Shown piece by piece: positions 1 to 7,278 of a DNA stretch of 64,000 nt. Both the position numbers and the translations under genes were made by a program. The stretch lies in contig CAWDOR010000040.1 in assembly GCA_963804045.1 (NCBI GenBank), positions 62,001-126,000 of the forward strand. The letters are read 5' to 3'. The notes under the pieces are model-generated. The model was not told the origin of the DNA. It saw only the letters and a program-made list of their open reading frames with translations, and searched no databases. Origin of the DNA: Rhodoblastus sp963804045. GTDB taxonomy: Bacteria; Pseudomonadota; Alphaproteobacteria; Rhizobiales; Beijerinckiaceae. How positions within the stretch are numbered: the stretch's first letter is position 1; every line of letters begins with the position of its first letter.

Positions 1-61
1 CCTGTCATAGTTCACCCGCCAGCGGGCGGGAACACAACAGGAAACCGCGTCACCCCCGGCC

Positions 62-70
62 TGTGGATAA
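62..70 (-). promoter_or_regulatory. DnaA-box-like 9-mer
   Basis: The plus strand reads TGTGGATAA, the reverse complement of the perfect DnaA-box consensus TTATCCACA. It lies in the 186-base non-coding edge of the window beyond the copA stop, next to a small GC hairpin (15-30). A single 9-mer can occur by chance, so origin function is not supported by this alone. Confidence 0.3.
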
Positions 71-186
71 CTCGGATAGATTTACGTGTTTGTCATGCGA
101 GGGTAATTCCAGCAGAACAAAACGCCAACCCCGCGAATTTGCCGATGACCCGCCCATGACGGTTTCGCTTTTCCTTCACATCGGCG

Positions 187-2640
187 TCACGCGGCAAATC
201 GGCGCAGCCGCAAGGCGTTGCCCAGCACCATGACGCTCGACAGAGCCATGGCGGCGCCGCTGAAAGCCGGGTTGAGCAGGGTTCCGTTCCAGGGGTAGAG
301 CGCGCCCATGGCGACGGGGATCAGCACGATATTATAGCCGAAGGCCCAGGCCAGATTTTGCTTGATATTGCGCAGGGTGGCGCGCGACAGCGCCACGGCG
401 GTCGCCGCCTTGGCCGGATCGGCGCCGACCAGAACCACTTCGGCGCTGTTTTTGGCGATTTCCGCGCCGGCGCCCATGGCCAGGCCGACATCGGCGGCGG
501 CCAACGCCGGCGCGTCATTGACGCCATCGCCGACGAAAGCCGTGGGCCCCTCGCCTTGCAGGCGCCGCAAAACCTCGACCTTGCCGTCGGGCTTCAGGCC
601 GGCGAAGATTTTTTCCACGCCGAGTTTCGCGCCAATCGCCTTGGCCGTCGCGTCGCGGTCGCCGGTGAGCATCGCCGCGCCCACGCCGAGTTTTTTCAGC
701 GCCGCCACGGCCTCGGCCGCCTGCAGGCGCGGCGGATCGGCGAAGGCGAACAGGCCGGCGCAGACGCCGTCCACGGCTATGAAAAAGCAGCTTGCCCCCT
801 GCCCCGACAAGTCTTCCGCCCGCGCGGCGAAGGCGCCCGCATCCGCGCCCAGTGTCGCCATCAGCTCGCCTGAGCCGACCGCGATCTCGCGCCCCAAAAC
901 CCTTCCCGAGACGCCCAGGCCGGGGCGATAGGCGAAATCCTCGACACCATCGGCCGCAAGATTTTTCGCCTTGGCCGCCGCCGCCAGGGCGCGGGCGAAA
1001 GGATGTTCCGAGCGGGATTCGACCGAGGCCGCCCAGCGCAAAATCTGCTCCTCGGCGAAACCGGACGCGGGCGCGAGCGCGACGAGGACCGGCTGGCCCA
1101 GGGTGAGGGTGCCCGTCTTGTCGAAGGCCATGGTCTTGACCCCCGCCAGCCGTTGCAGGGCGTCGCCGCGCCGAAACAAAATGCCAAGCTGGGCGCCGCG
1201 CCCCGAGCCGACCATCAGCGCCGCGGGGGTGGCGAGGCCCATGGCGCAGGGACAGGCGATAATCAGCACATTCACCGCATTGACCAAAGCCAGGGCCAAA
1301 GCCGGACGGGGACCAAAAACCATCCACAACACAAAAGTCAGCGCCGAAAGCGCCAGCACCGAAGGGACGAAAATCGCGGTGACCCGGTCGGCCAGCGCCT
1401 GGATCGGCATTTTCGCGCCCTGGGCGCTTTCGACCATGCGCACGATGCCGGCCAAAACCGTGCCCTCGCCGATTTTTTGCGCGCGCATCGCCAGAAAGCC
1501 TTCGCCATTGACCGCGCCGCCGACCAGGGCGTCGCCGTTCTTCCTGGCGACCGGCAGGCTTTCGCCCGAGATCAGGGACTCGTCGACATGGCTGGCGCCC
1601 TCGACCACCACGCCATCGACCGGGATCGGCTCGCCCGGCCTTATCTCCACAAGGTCTCCGACCTGGGTTTCCTCGACCGGGAGGTCGAGGACGGCGCCAT
1701 CGCGGCGGATATGGGCGATTTTCGGCTGGAGCCGCGCCAGTCCGGCTATGGCCTCCGCCGCCCGGCCCTTGGCGCGCGCCTCGAGCCAGCGTCCAAGCAG
1801 GATGAAGGCGACGATGGCGGCTGCGGATTCGAAATAGCTGTGACGACCGCCCTCGGGCAGAATATTGGGCGCGAATGTCGCCAGCAGCGAAAACAGATAG
1901 GCCGCGCCCGCGCCCAAGGCCACCAAAGCGTTCATATCCGGCGCGCCGCGCCGCAGCGAGCCGAAGCCGAGGCGGAAAAACCGCCGCCCCGGCCCGGCCA
2001 GGACAAATGTCGTCAAGACCGCGCCAAGGATCATAACTGTTTGATGGCCGAGGGCGCGATGCAGCAGCGCGGAAAAGCCGGGCGCGACATGGCCGGACAT
2101 TTCCAGCACGACGACCGGGGCGGCGCCCAGCGCGGCCAGCAGGAAATCGCGGCGCAGCTTCGCCGCCTCCGCCTCGCGCGCCGCGACAACATCGTTTTTT
2201 TGCGCCTGAATGAGACTGGGTTGGTAATCCTCGGCGCGGATCGCCGCAGCCAGAGCGGGGTAATCCACCGCGCCCGCCAGAACCTCCACGGTCGCCCTGT
2301 TGGTGGCGAGATTGGCCGAGGCCGAGAGCACGCCGGGAATTTTTCGCAGCGCCTTTTCGACATGGGCGACGCAGGCGCCGCACATCATGCCGCCGACGCC
2401 AATTTCCATGGTTTGATGGCGGGGCGGATAGTCTTCGGCTTCGAGCCGTTGCGCCAAAGCGGCGAGATCGGCGCCGGGGGCGAGATCGATTTCCGCGCGC
2501 TCGGCGGCGAGATTGACCCGCGCATCGATGACGCCGGGCGCAGCTTTCAAGAGCTTTTCGACATGGGCGGCGCAGGCGCCGCAGCTCATGCCGCCAATTT
2601 CAAGGGTGCGGGTCTCGCGGCGGGGCGCCTGGATATTCAT
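187..2640 (-). CDS. copA: Copper-translocating P1B-type ATPase
   Basis: An 817-residue P-type ATPase that exports Cu(I) across the inner membrane. Two N-terminal heavy-metal-associated domains carry CxxC pairs at Cys20/Cys23 and Cys87/Cys90. The transmembrane CPC motif (ACPCAMG), the phosphorylation motif DKTGTLT and the hinge GDGVNDAP are all present, so all catalytic elements look intact. The CPC plus two HMA domains points to Cu+ rather than Zn/Cd. The start codon overlaps the stop of the upstream DUF2061 gene (ATGA), so the two are probably translated together. No CueR/CsoR regulator gene sits next to it; how it is induced is not visible apart from an AT-rich palindrome upstream of the pair. 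The length is normal for the family. Confidence 0.95.
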   Translation of the reverse strand: MNIQAPRRETRTLEIGGMSCGACAAHVEKLLKAAPGVIDARVNLAAERAEIDLAPGADLAALAQRLEAEDYPPRHQTMEIGVGGMMCGACVAHVEKALRKIPGVLSASANLATNRATVEVLAGAVDYPALAAAIRAEDYQPSLIQAQKNDVVAAREAEAAKLRRDFLLAALGAAPVVVLEMSGHVAPGFSALLHRALGHQTVMILGAVLTTFVLAGPGRRFFRLGFGSLRRGAPDMNALVALGAGAAYLFSLLATFAPNILPEGGRHSYFESAAAIVAFILLGRWLEARAKGRAAEAIAGLARLQPKIAHIRRDGAVLDLPVEETQVGDLVEIRPGEPIPVDGVVVEGASHVDESLISGESLPVARKNGDALVGGAVNGEGFLAMRAQKIGEGTVLAGIVRMVESAQGAKMPIQALADRVTAIFVPSVLALSALTFVLWMVFGPRPALALALVNAVNVLIIACPCAMGLATPAALMVGSGRGAQLGILFRRGDALQRLAGVKTMAFDKTGTLTLGQPVLVALAPASGFAEEQILRWAASVESRSEHPFARALAAAAKAKNLAADGVEDFAYRPGLGVSGRVLGREIAVGSGELMATLGADAGAFAARAEDLSGQGASCFFIAVDGVCAGLFAFADPPRLQAAEAVAALKKLGVGAAMLTGDRDATAKAIGAKLGVEKIFAGLKPDGKVEVLRRLQGEGPTAFVGDGVNDAPALAAADVGLAMGAGAEIAKNSAEVVLVGADPAKAATAVALSRATLRNIKQNLAWAFGYNIVLIPVAMGALYPWNGTLLNPAFSGAAMALSSVMVLGNALRLRRFAA

Positions 2641-3296
2641 GCGGGAGAATATAGGAGGGCCGGCTCCGCTTCGCCAATATTCTTGCCCGCTTCGTAGCGA
2701 TCCCAGGCCTTTTCGTGGTAAAAATAGACAAAGGGGCCGACGACGATGGCGAAGGCGGTCAAGACGCCGGCCTGGCCGAGATTGCGGGTGACGAACAGAT
2801 TGGCGGAAAAATCCATCACCGTGGCTATGCTGCGGAAGGTGATGGTCTTGGCCAGTCTCCTGTCCGCCGGCAGATGCTCAAGCAGCGTCTGGCCCATTTC
2901 GCTGGGATCTTTGTCGAGACGCGACCACAAATATTCGTGGAGGAAATAAAAGGCCGGCGCCGAGACCAGGCCGAAGGCCGACAGGCCGGCGGCGGGCGCC
3001 AATTCGCCGATCACCAGAATATTCGAGGTGAAATCCAGCGCGGTAATGACGACGCGATAGGAGACGGCCTTGGCCAGCGCCTGTCTGGGGGAAAATCTCG
3101 CGCTCGGCGGTTGCAGTTGCGCCTGCGCTGGCCGGCGCTTTTTTTTGCGCAGCAGCCGGGGCGCGAGCACCGCCGCCGCGCCGATCACCAGACCGGGAAC
3201 CAGCACGGCTTCGACCGCCGCCGCACCGGCGAGCAGCGCCACGCCCCAGCCCAGCGGACCGCCGAGCCTCAGTTTTCTTCGCGCTTTTGCCGGCAT
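2637..3296 (-). CDS. DUF2061 membrane protein, coupled to copA
   Basis: About 219 residues with two tandem DUF2061-like units (roughly residues 62-112 and 145-195). Each contains a hydrophobic pair with similar signatures (TALDFTSNILV and TVMDFSANLFV, then FLHEYLW and YFYHEKAWD). An N-terminal hydrophobic segment lies near residues 12-38. DUF2061 proteins are small predicted inner-membrane proteins of unknown biochemistry. The ATG at 3296 is chosen because the longer frame upstream runs into thiE and is basic and low in family character. The stop overlaps the copA start, which suggests a role linked to copper export or simply co-expression; the link is inference from context. Confidence 0.8.
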   Translation of the reverse strand: MPAKARRKLRLGGPLGWGVALLAGAAAVEAVLVPGLVIGAAAVLAPRLLRKKKRRPAQAQLQPPSARFSPRQALAKAVSYRVVITALDFTSNILVIGELAPAAGLSAFGLVSAPAFYFLHEYLWSRLDKDPSEMGQTLLEHLPADRRLAKTITFRSIATVMDFSANLFVTRNLGQAGVLTAFAIVVGPFVYFYHEKAWDRYEAGKNIGEAEPALLYSPA

Positions 3297-3328
3297 GGCG
3301 GTGCTCCCCGGGCGATGTGACGCCGCGA

Positions 3329-3349
3329 GCAAAAATTCAACATTTTTGC
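3329..3349. repeat. AT-rich perfect inverted repeat between thiE and the DUF2061-copA pair
   Basis: Two 8-base arms (GCAAAAAT / ATTTTTGC) flank a 5-base loop. It lies 33 bases upstream of the DUF2061 start and just past the thiE stop, both genes being on the minus strand. It could be an operator for the copper pair or a weak terminator for thi. The sequence alone does not decide. Confidence 0.45.
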
Positions 3350-3364
3350 GTCGGTTTTGCGAAG

Positions 3365-3982
3365 CTATCCGGTCTTCGCGCAAAAAGCACGCGTGGCGGC
3401 GAGCCATTCGCGGCAGCGCGCCTCCGGGTCGGCGTTCAGCGAAATATCGGTGACCACAGCCGCGCTGTCGGCGCCGGCCTTGAAGCAATCCAGCGCCCGT
3501 TCCGGGGTCAGCCCGCCAATGGCGACCAGCGGCAGGGCGCCGATTTTTTTCCGCCACAAGGCAATTTTGTCAAAACCCTGGGGCGCCCAGGGCATTTTCT
3601 TCAAAAGCGTCGGGAAGATCGGCCCCAGCGCGACATAATCGGGCTTGAGCGCCAGGGCCTTTCGCAGTTCTGCCTCGTCATGGGTGGAGACGCCGAATTT
3701 TATGCCGGCGGCCTTGAGCGCCTGGATATCCGCGGCCAAAAAATCCTCCTGGCCGAGATGGACGTAATCGCAGCCCAATTCCAGGGCGAGACGCCAATAA
3801 TCGTTGACGATCAATTGCGCGCCATGAACAGCGCACAGGGCTTTGGCCTCGACGATCTGCGCGCGCAGCTCCGCTTCGCCAGAGTCCTTGATCCGCAATT
3901 GCGCCAGTTTGACGCCCAGCGGCAGCAGCCGGCGCAGCCAGGCGACCTCATCGACGATGAGATAGAAGGGATCGAGTCTCAT
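3365..3982 (-). CDS. thiE: Thiamine phosphate synthase
   Basis: A 205-residue TIM-barrel enzyme joining HMP-pyrophosphate and the thiazole phosphate to give thiamine monophosphate. Seen in the protein: the early LAQLRIKD strand, the NDYWRLAL segment, the DYVHLGQED metal/pyrophosphate segment, and the glycine-rich phosphate-binding VAIGGLT near residue 158. It is the last gene of the thiOSGE operon and its ATG overlaps the thiG stop by four bases (ATGA). Length is typical. Expression is expected to follow the TPP riboswitch at the head of the operon. Confidence 0.93.
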   Translation of the reverse strand: MRLDPFYLIVDEVAWLRRLLPLGVKLAQLRIKDSGEAELRAQIVEAKALCAVHGAQLIVNDYWRLALELGCDYVHLGQEDFLAADIQALKAAGIKFGVSTHDEAELRKALALKPDYVALGPIFPTLLKKMPWAPQGFDKIALWRKKIGALPLVAIGGLTPERALDCFKAGADSAAVVTDISLNADPEARCREWLAATRAFCAKTG

Positions 3983-4758
3983 GTGAAAGCCCGTCCCAGC
4001 ACGGGGGTCGAGGGCTCCGCCATGTCGCGCGGCGCCATCGGCAACGCCTTGAACGCCGCCCTGCCCGCCTCGCAGGCCAAAGCAAAGGCGCGGGCCATGG
4101 CGACGGGGTCGCCGGCCCTGGCGATCGCCGTGTTGAGCAGCACCGCGTCATAGCCGAGCTCGAAAGCCTGGGCCGCCTGCGACGGCGCGCCCAGACCGGC
4201 GTCGATCACCAGGGGCAGCTTTGGGAAGCGCGCGCGCAGCGCCCGCAGGCCGAAGACATTGTTGAGACCGCGTCCCGAGCCGATCGGCGCGCCCCAGGGC
4301 ATCAGCACGCGGCAGCCGGCCTCCACCAGCTTTTCGGCGAGGATCACATCCTCGGTCATATAGGGAAACACCTCGAAACCGTCCTCGCAGAGGATTCGCG
4401 CCGCCTCGACCAAGCCAAATGGATCGGGCGCCAAAAGGTCGTCGTCGCCGATCACTTCCAGCTTGATCCATTTGGTGGAGAAAAGTTCGCGAGCCATATG
4501 GGCGGTGGTCACCGCCTCTTTCACCGTGCGGCAACCGGCGGTATTGGGCAGGACGCGCAGGCCGAGATCGCGGATGAGGCCCCAAAAGCTTTCGCCGGCG
4601 CGGGCGCCGCCGGCCTCGCGGCGCAGCGACACCGTGACGATCTCGGTTTTCGACGCGGCTATGGCCTGGGCGAGAATGGCCGGCGAAGGATAGAGCGAGG
4701 TGCCGACCAGAAGCCGCGAATTGACCGGCGCATCGTAGAAGACCAGACTGTCGCTCAC
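3979..4758 (-). CDS. thiG: Thiazole synthase
   Basis: A 259-residue thiazole synthase that condenses the ThiS thiocarboxylate, dehydroglycine and deoxyxylulose phosphate. The family segments are present: the N-terminal SRLLVGTSLYPS, the TVSLRR strand leading to the active site, LPNTAGC, VMPWGAPIGSGRG-like text and the C-terminal phosphate-binding VIDAGLGAPSQAA region. The start is GTG at 4758, one base after the thiS stop; an ATG one frame over would not read the family sequence. It stands between thiS and thiE in the operon. Confidence 0.93.
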   Translation of the reverse strand: MSDSLVFYDAPVNSRLLVGTSLYPSPAILAQAIAASKTEIVTVSLRREAGGARAGESFWGLIRDLGLRVLPNTAGCRTVKEAVTTAHMARELFSTKWIKLEVIGDDDLLAPDPFGLVEAARILCEDGFEVFPYMTEDVILAEKLVEAGCRVLMPWGAPIGSGRGLNNVFGLRALRARFPKLPLVIDAGLGAPSQAAQAFELGYDAVLLNTAIARAGDPVAMARAFALACEAGRAAFKALPMAPRDMAEPSTPVLGRAFT

Positions 4759-4759
4759 G

Positions 4760-4957
4760 TCATCCTCCCTGGCGCGGGCTCAAGATTTCCACCCGGTCGC
4801 CGTCTTTCAGCGCGCAGGACTGGCGGTCCTTGGCGCGGACGAAAGTCTCGTTGACCGCCGTCGCCACCAGTTCGGGCGGATAGTCCAGCTCGACCAGCAG
4901 AGCGGCGAGCGTTTCAGCCCGCGCCTCAAGCGCTGCGCCGTTGACCGCGATCTTCAT
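4760..4957 (-). CDS. thiS: Sulfur carrier protein ThiS
   Basis: A 65-residue ubiquitin-fold sulfur carrier ending in the obligatory Gly-Gly (SPRQGG), which is adenylated and thiocarboxylated to supply sulfur to ThiG. The start overlaps the 3' end of thiO by 32 bases, and thiG starts one base after its stop. The arrangement thiO-thiS-thiG is the standard alphaproteobacterial order. Confidence 0.93.
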   Translation of the reverse strand: MKIAVNGAALEARAETLAALLVELDYPPELVATAVNETFVRAKDRQSCALKDGDRVEILSPRQGG

Positions 4958-5954
4958 CCATCACCTCCGGGAAATAGGCGTCTTCCAAAGCCACGCGCGC
5001 GGCGCGGCTGGCCAGAGCCGGCGACAGCAGGAAGCCGTGGCGGTAGAGGCCGTTCAGCGCAAGCCTGTTGCCGTCGCGAATGATGCGGGGCAGATTATCG
5101 ACAAAACTCGGGCGCACGTCGGAGCCGGTTTCGACAATTTCGGCCTGAGCGAAGGCCGGATTGAGGGCGAAGGCGGAATTGACCAGCTCCACCAGGCTTT
5201 CGGCGGTGACCCGCGCGCGCTCCTCGTTTTCATACATGGTGGCGCCGACCATGATGGTCCCATCCGGGCGCGGCACGAGATAGACGGGATGGCGCGGATG
5301 CACCATGCGCACCGGGCGCGTCAGCTTGATGTCGGCGGAGCGAATGATCATCATCTCGCCCTTGACGCCGCGCAGACCCGAGAGTTGCGGTTTGGCGGCA
5401 AAGCCCCGGCAGTCGAAAATCCAGTCGCAATCGGCTTTCAGCGTCTGCGCGTCCACGCCATAGTGAAAGCGCACATTGGGCCGGGCGGCGAGATTTTCCG
5501 CCAGCTTGGCCAGGGCGACGCGCGGCGCGAGATGGGCCTCTTCCGCGAAATAAAGCGCCGTATCGAAATTTTCGCCAAGATCGGGTTCGAGTTGCGCCAA
5601 TCCGGCGCGGTCGAGCGTGACGAAATGGCTGGTGCGTCGGGAAAAATGCATGAGTTCGGGCGTGTCGCGTCTCGGCGCGACCACCAGACTGCCGCGTCTT
5701 TCCGCGACCGGAAAAGTCTCGGTCCAGAATTTCAGCGCCTCCTCGCCCAGGGCGGCGACGATCGGTTCGGTGGATTCGGCTTCGCACCAGGGGGCGATCA
5801 TGCCGCCGGCGTAATGCGAGCAGCCGAGGCCGGGTTTTTCAGCCTTTTCGACAATCTCCAGGGAAATGTCGCGGCCGAGCGCCTCGGCCTGGCGCAAAAG
5901 TTCGAAAGCGGCGGTCAGGCCGGCTGCTCCGGCCCCGACAATTCTTGCGCGCAT
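4926..5954 (-). CDS. thiO: Glycine oxidase ThiO (FAD-dependent)
   Basis: A 342-residue DAO-type flavoenzyme that oxidises glycine to the imine used for thiazole assembly. It begins with a Rossmann FAD motif (IVGAGAAGLTAAFELL) and contains the DAO-family HYAGGMIAPWCE segment near residue 46 and a C-terminal YRHGFLLSPALA region. It is the first gene of the thi operon. Its Shine-Dalgarno (GGGAGGG) is seven bases from the ATG and lies inside the 3' arm of a hairpin downstream of the TPP aptamer, suggesting translational control. Confidence 0.92.
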   Translation of the reverse strand: MRARIVGAGAAGLTAAFELLRQAEALGRDISLEIVEKAEKPGLGCSHYAGGMIAPWCEAESTEPIVAALGEEALKFWTETFPVAERRGSLVVAPRRDTPELMHFSRRTSHFVTLDRAGLAQLEPDLGENFDTALYFAEEAHLAPRVALAKLAENLAARPNVRFHYGVDAQTLKADCDWIFDCRGFAAKPQLSGLRGVKGEMMIIRSADIKLTRPVRMVHPRHPVYLVPRPDGTIMVGATMYENEERARVTAESLVELVNSAFALNPAFAQAEIVETGSDVRPSFVDNLPRIIRDGNRLALNGLYRHGFLLSPALASRAARVALEDAYFPEVMDEDRGQRRSA

Positions 5955-5961
5955 GACAAAA

Positions 5962-5989
5962 CCCTCCCGCGATCTTCGGCGCGGAAGGG
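5962..5989 (-). promoter_or_regulatory. Predicted RBS-sequestering hairpin of the thi leader
   Basis: On the minus strand CCCTTCCGCG pairs with CGCGGGAGGG around an 8-base loop, with one mismatch. The 3' arm is the ribosome binding site of thiO. This looks like the expression platform of the upstream TPP aptamer. The fold was made by eye. Confidence 0.6.
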
Positions 5990-6023
5990 CTCGTGCTGGA
6001 GCGGTCAGCAGGGGTCGTTTCGC

Positions 6024-6142
6024 GCCATCCCTCCGCCAGTGCGAACTGGATCAGGTGCGGAGCCTTACGCTCCTGAGGGTCGCCGGGCGGCCCGCGTCGC
6101 GAACCCTGCCTGCCTCTCAGCCCCCTGCCGGGGCTCCCCTTG
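6024..6142 (-). promoter_or_regulatory. TPP riboswitch (THI element)
   Basis: Read on the minus strand, the conserved parts occur in order: a GGGGAGCCCC stem, GGGGGCTGAGAGG, a variable arm, then GGAGCGTAAGGCTCC, CACCTGATCCAG and CTGGCGGAGGGA. These are the hallmark pieces of the TPP aptamer (CUGAGA and the ACCUGAUC core with a closing GGAGGGA). It sits directly upstream of thiO, so it should reduce thiOSGE expression when TPP is abundant. Confidence 0.93.
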
Positions 6143-6231
6143 GCTGGACCGATATTTGGCCCGCGCGGGCGGCGCCGTCAAGAGCGGCGCGCGCTTTGGC
6201 GCCGCCCTTGCTCGGGCAGAGCAAGGACATG

Positions 6232-6248
6232 TTTAGAGCCTTTCTAAA
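6232..6248. promoter_or_regulatory. ICE-like palindrome (Irr box) upstream of irr
   Basis: TTTAGA-GCCTT-TCTAAA is an inverted repeat with six-base arms and a five-base spacer, the geometry of the rhizobial iron control element (TTTAGAA-N3-TTCTAAA). It lies 39 bases before the preferred irr ATG, suggesting autoregulation. That the site is used is inference. Confidence 0.65.
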
Positions 6249-6286
6249 AAGGCGCTGGCGTGCTATTGATGACAAAAGAGGCGAAA

Positions 6287-6760
6287 ATGATTGTGACAGC
6301 GATGACAACCACCGGAAAGCCGGTCGCAAAGCCGACATATGACTGGGTGAACGGCGCCTTGGCCCGGCTGGTGCGCGCCAAATTGCGCGACGCCGATTTG
6401 CGCCCGACCCGCCAGCGCATCAGCATCGCCAGCCTGTTGTTCGTCGCCGGCGACCGCCATGTCACCGCCGAGCAGGTTCTGGCCGAGGCCCAGGCGTTGA
6501 AAATGCCGCTGTCGCGGGCCACGGTCTATAATACGCTGCATCAATTCGCCGACGCCGGCCTGGTCCGCGAGATCGCGCTTTACGGTTCAAAGGTCTGGTA
6601 CGACACCAAGACCGGCTCGCATTGCCATTATTACGACGAGGACCGTTCCGTGCTGTTCGACATGGAGCAGGACGTCACGCCGCAATTGCGGCTCAAGGCC
6701 CCCAAGGGCAAGAAAATCGTCGGCGTCGATGTGATCGTGCGGCTCGCCGACGACAATTGA
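6287..6760 (+). CDS. irr: Iron response regulator Irr (Fur family)
   Basis: A Fur-family DNA-binding protein of about 157 residues. Visible are the winged-helix region (LRPTRQRISIASLL, SRATVYNTLHQFADAGL), the His-containing segment SHCHYYDED, and the C-terminal IVGVDVIVRL that is characteristic of the Irr subgroup. Irr represses or activates iron and haem genes in Rhizobiales. The start at 6287 is preferred because AGAGG lies a few bases upstream; ATG 6269 and GTG 6260 in the same frame are alternatives. No GCPWHD-type haem regulatory motif is seen. An ICE-like palindrome lies just upstream. A generic Fur or Zur-like role cannot be excluded. Confidence 0.82.
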   Translation: MIVTAMTTTGKPVAKPTYDWVNGALARLVRAKLRDADLRPTRQRISIASLLFVAGDRHVTAEQVLAEAQALKMPLSRATVYNTLHQFADAGLVREIALYGSKVWYDTKTGSHCHYYDEDRSVLFDMEQDVTPQLRLKAPKGKKIVGVDVIVRLADDN

Positions 6761-6844
6761 ATTCTGCCGCTTTCAAATTGTAAAAAATTGCAATTCCTCC
6801 GCCTTCCGCCCAAAGTCACGCAAGGGTTGGCGCGGAGAAGATCA

Positions 6845-7270
6845 ATGGGCGACTGCTGCGCATCGCAGGGGCGCGACGCCGGGCGTCGGCGCAGAGCGCG
6901 CTGCCCGGGCTGCGCGGCCGAATGCGCGGATGTTTCGGCGCGGACCGTTGACCATCACGTCAAGGCGCCGTGGCGGCGGAACTCGTCGGCGGAAGCATTT
7001 TTCTTCTGCGACAATCCCGATTGCGACGTGGTTTATCTCGGTGACGGCGGCACGGTGATTTCCAGGTCGGATCTGCGCAGTCCCGTGGGCGCCGAGGCCT
7101 ACGACGCGCTGCTCTGCCATTGCTTCGGCGTCAGCCGCGCGGATTTCGCCGAAAATCCCTCTATCAGGGATTTTGTCCTGGCCAAGACCAAAGCCGGCCT
7201 TTGTTCCTGCGAAACCAGCAATCCGTCCGGACGGTGCTGCCTCAAGAGCTTTCCCGGGCCGAAAGACTGA
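6845..7270 (+). CDS. CopZ-type iron-sulfur metallochaperone-like protein (no HMA domain)
   Basis: About 141 residues, rich in cysteine. An N-terminal CPGC plus FFFCDNPDCDVVYLG region looks like the zinc-binding domain of the N-terminal half of Archaeoglobus-type CopZ. It is followed by a BFD-like [2Fe-2S] segment, LLCHCFGVSRAD and later GLCSCETSNPSGRCC. The C-terminal copper-binding HMA domain of full-length CopZ is missing. The ATG at 6845 has a GGAGAAG ribosome site. Such proteins usually sit near copper or mercury handling genes; here the neighbour is irr, so a link to iron/copper homeostasis is suggested but not shown. Confidence 0.75.
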   Translation: MGDCCASQGRDAGRRRRARCPGCAAECADVSARTVDHHVKAPWRRNSSAEAFFFCDNPDCDVVYLGDGGTVISRSDLRSPVGAEAYDALLCHCFGVSRADFAENPSIRDFVLAKTKAGLCSCETSNPSGRCCLKSFPGPKD

Positions 7271-7278
7271 CGCTGGCG

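Noticed and set aside
62..70. Replication origin near the left edge
   Set aside because: A single DnaA-box-like 9-mer is not enough; no cluster of boxes or origin gene order is present.
1003..2697. Long plus-strand open frame over copA
   Set aside because: It is a shadow of copA on the other strand, rich in Arg/Gly/His, with no family pattern.
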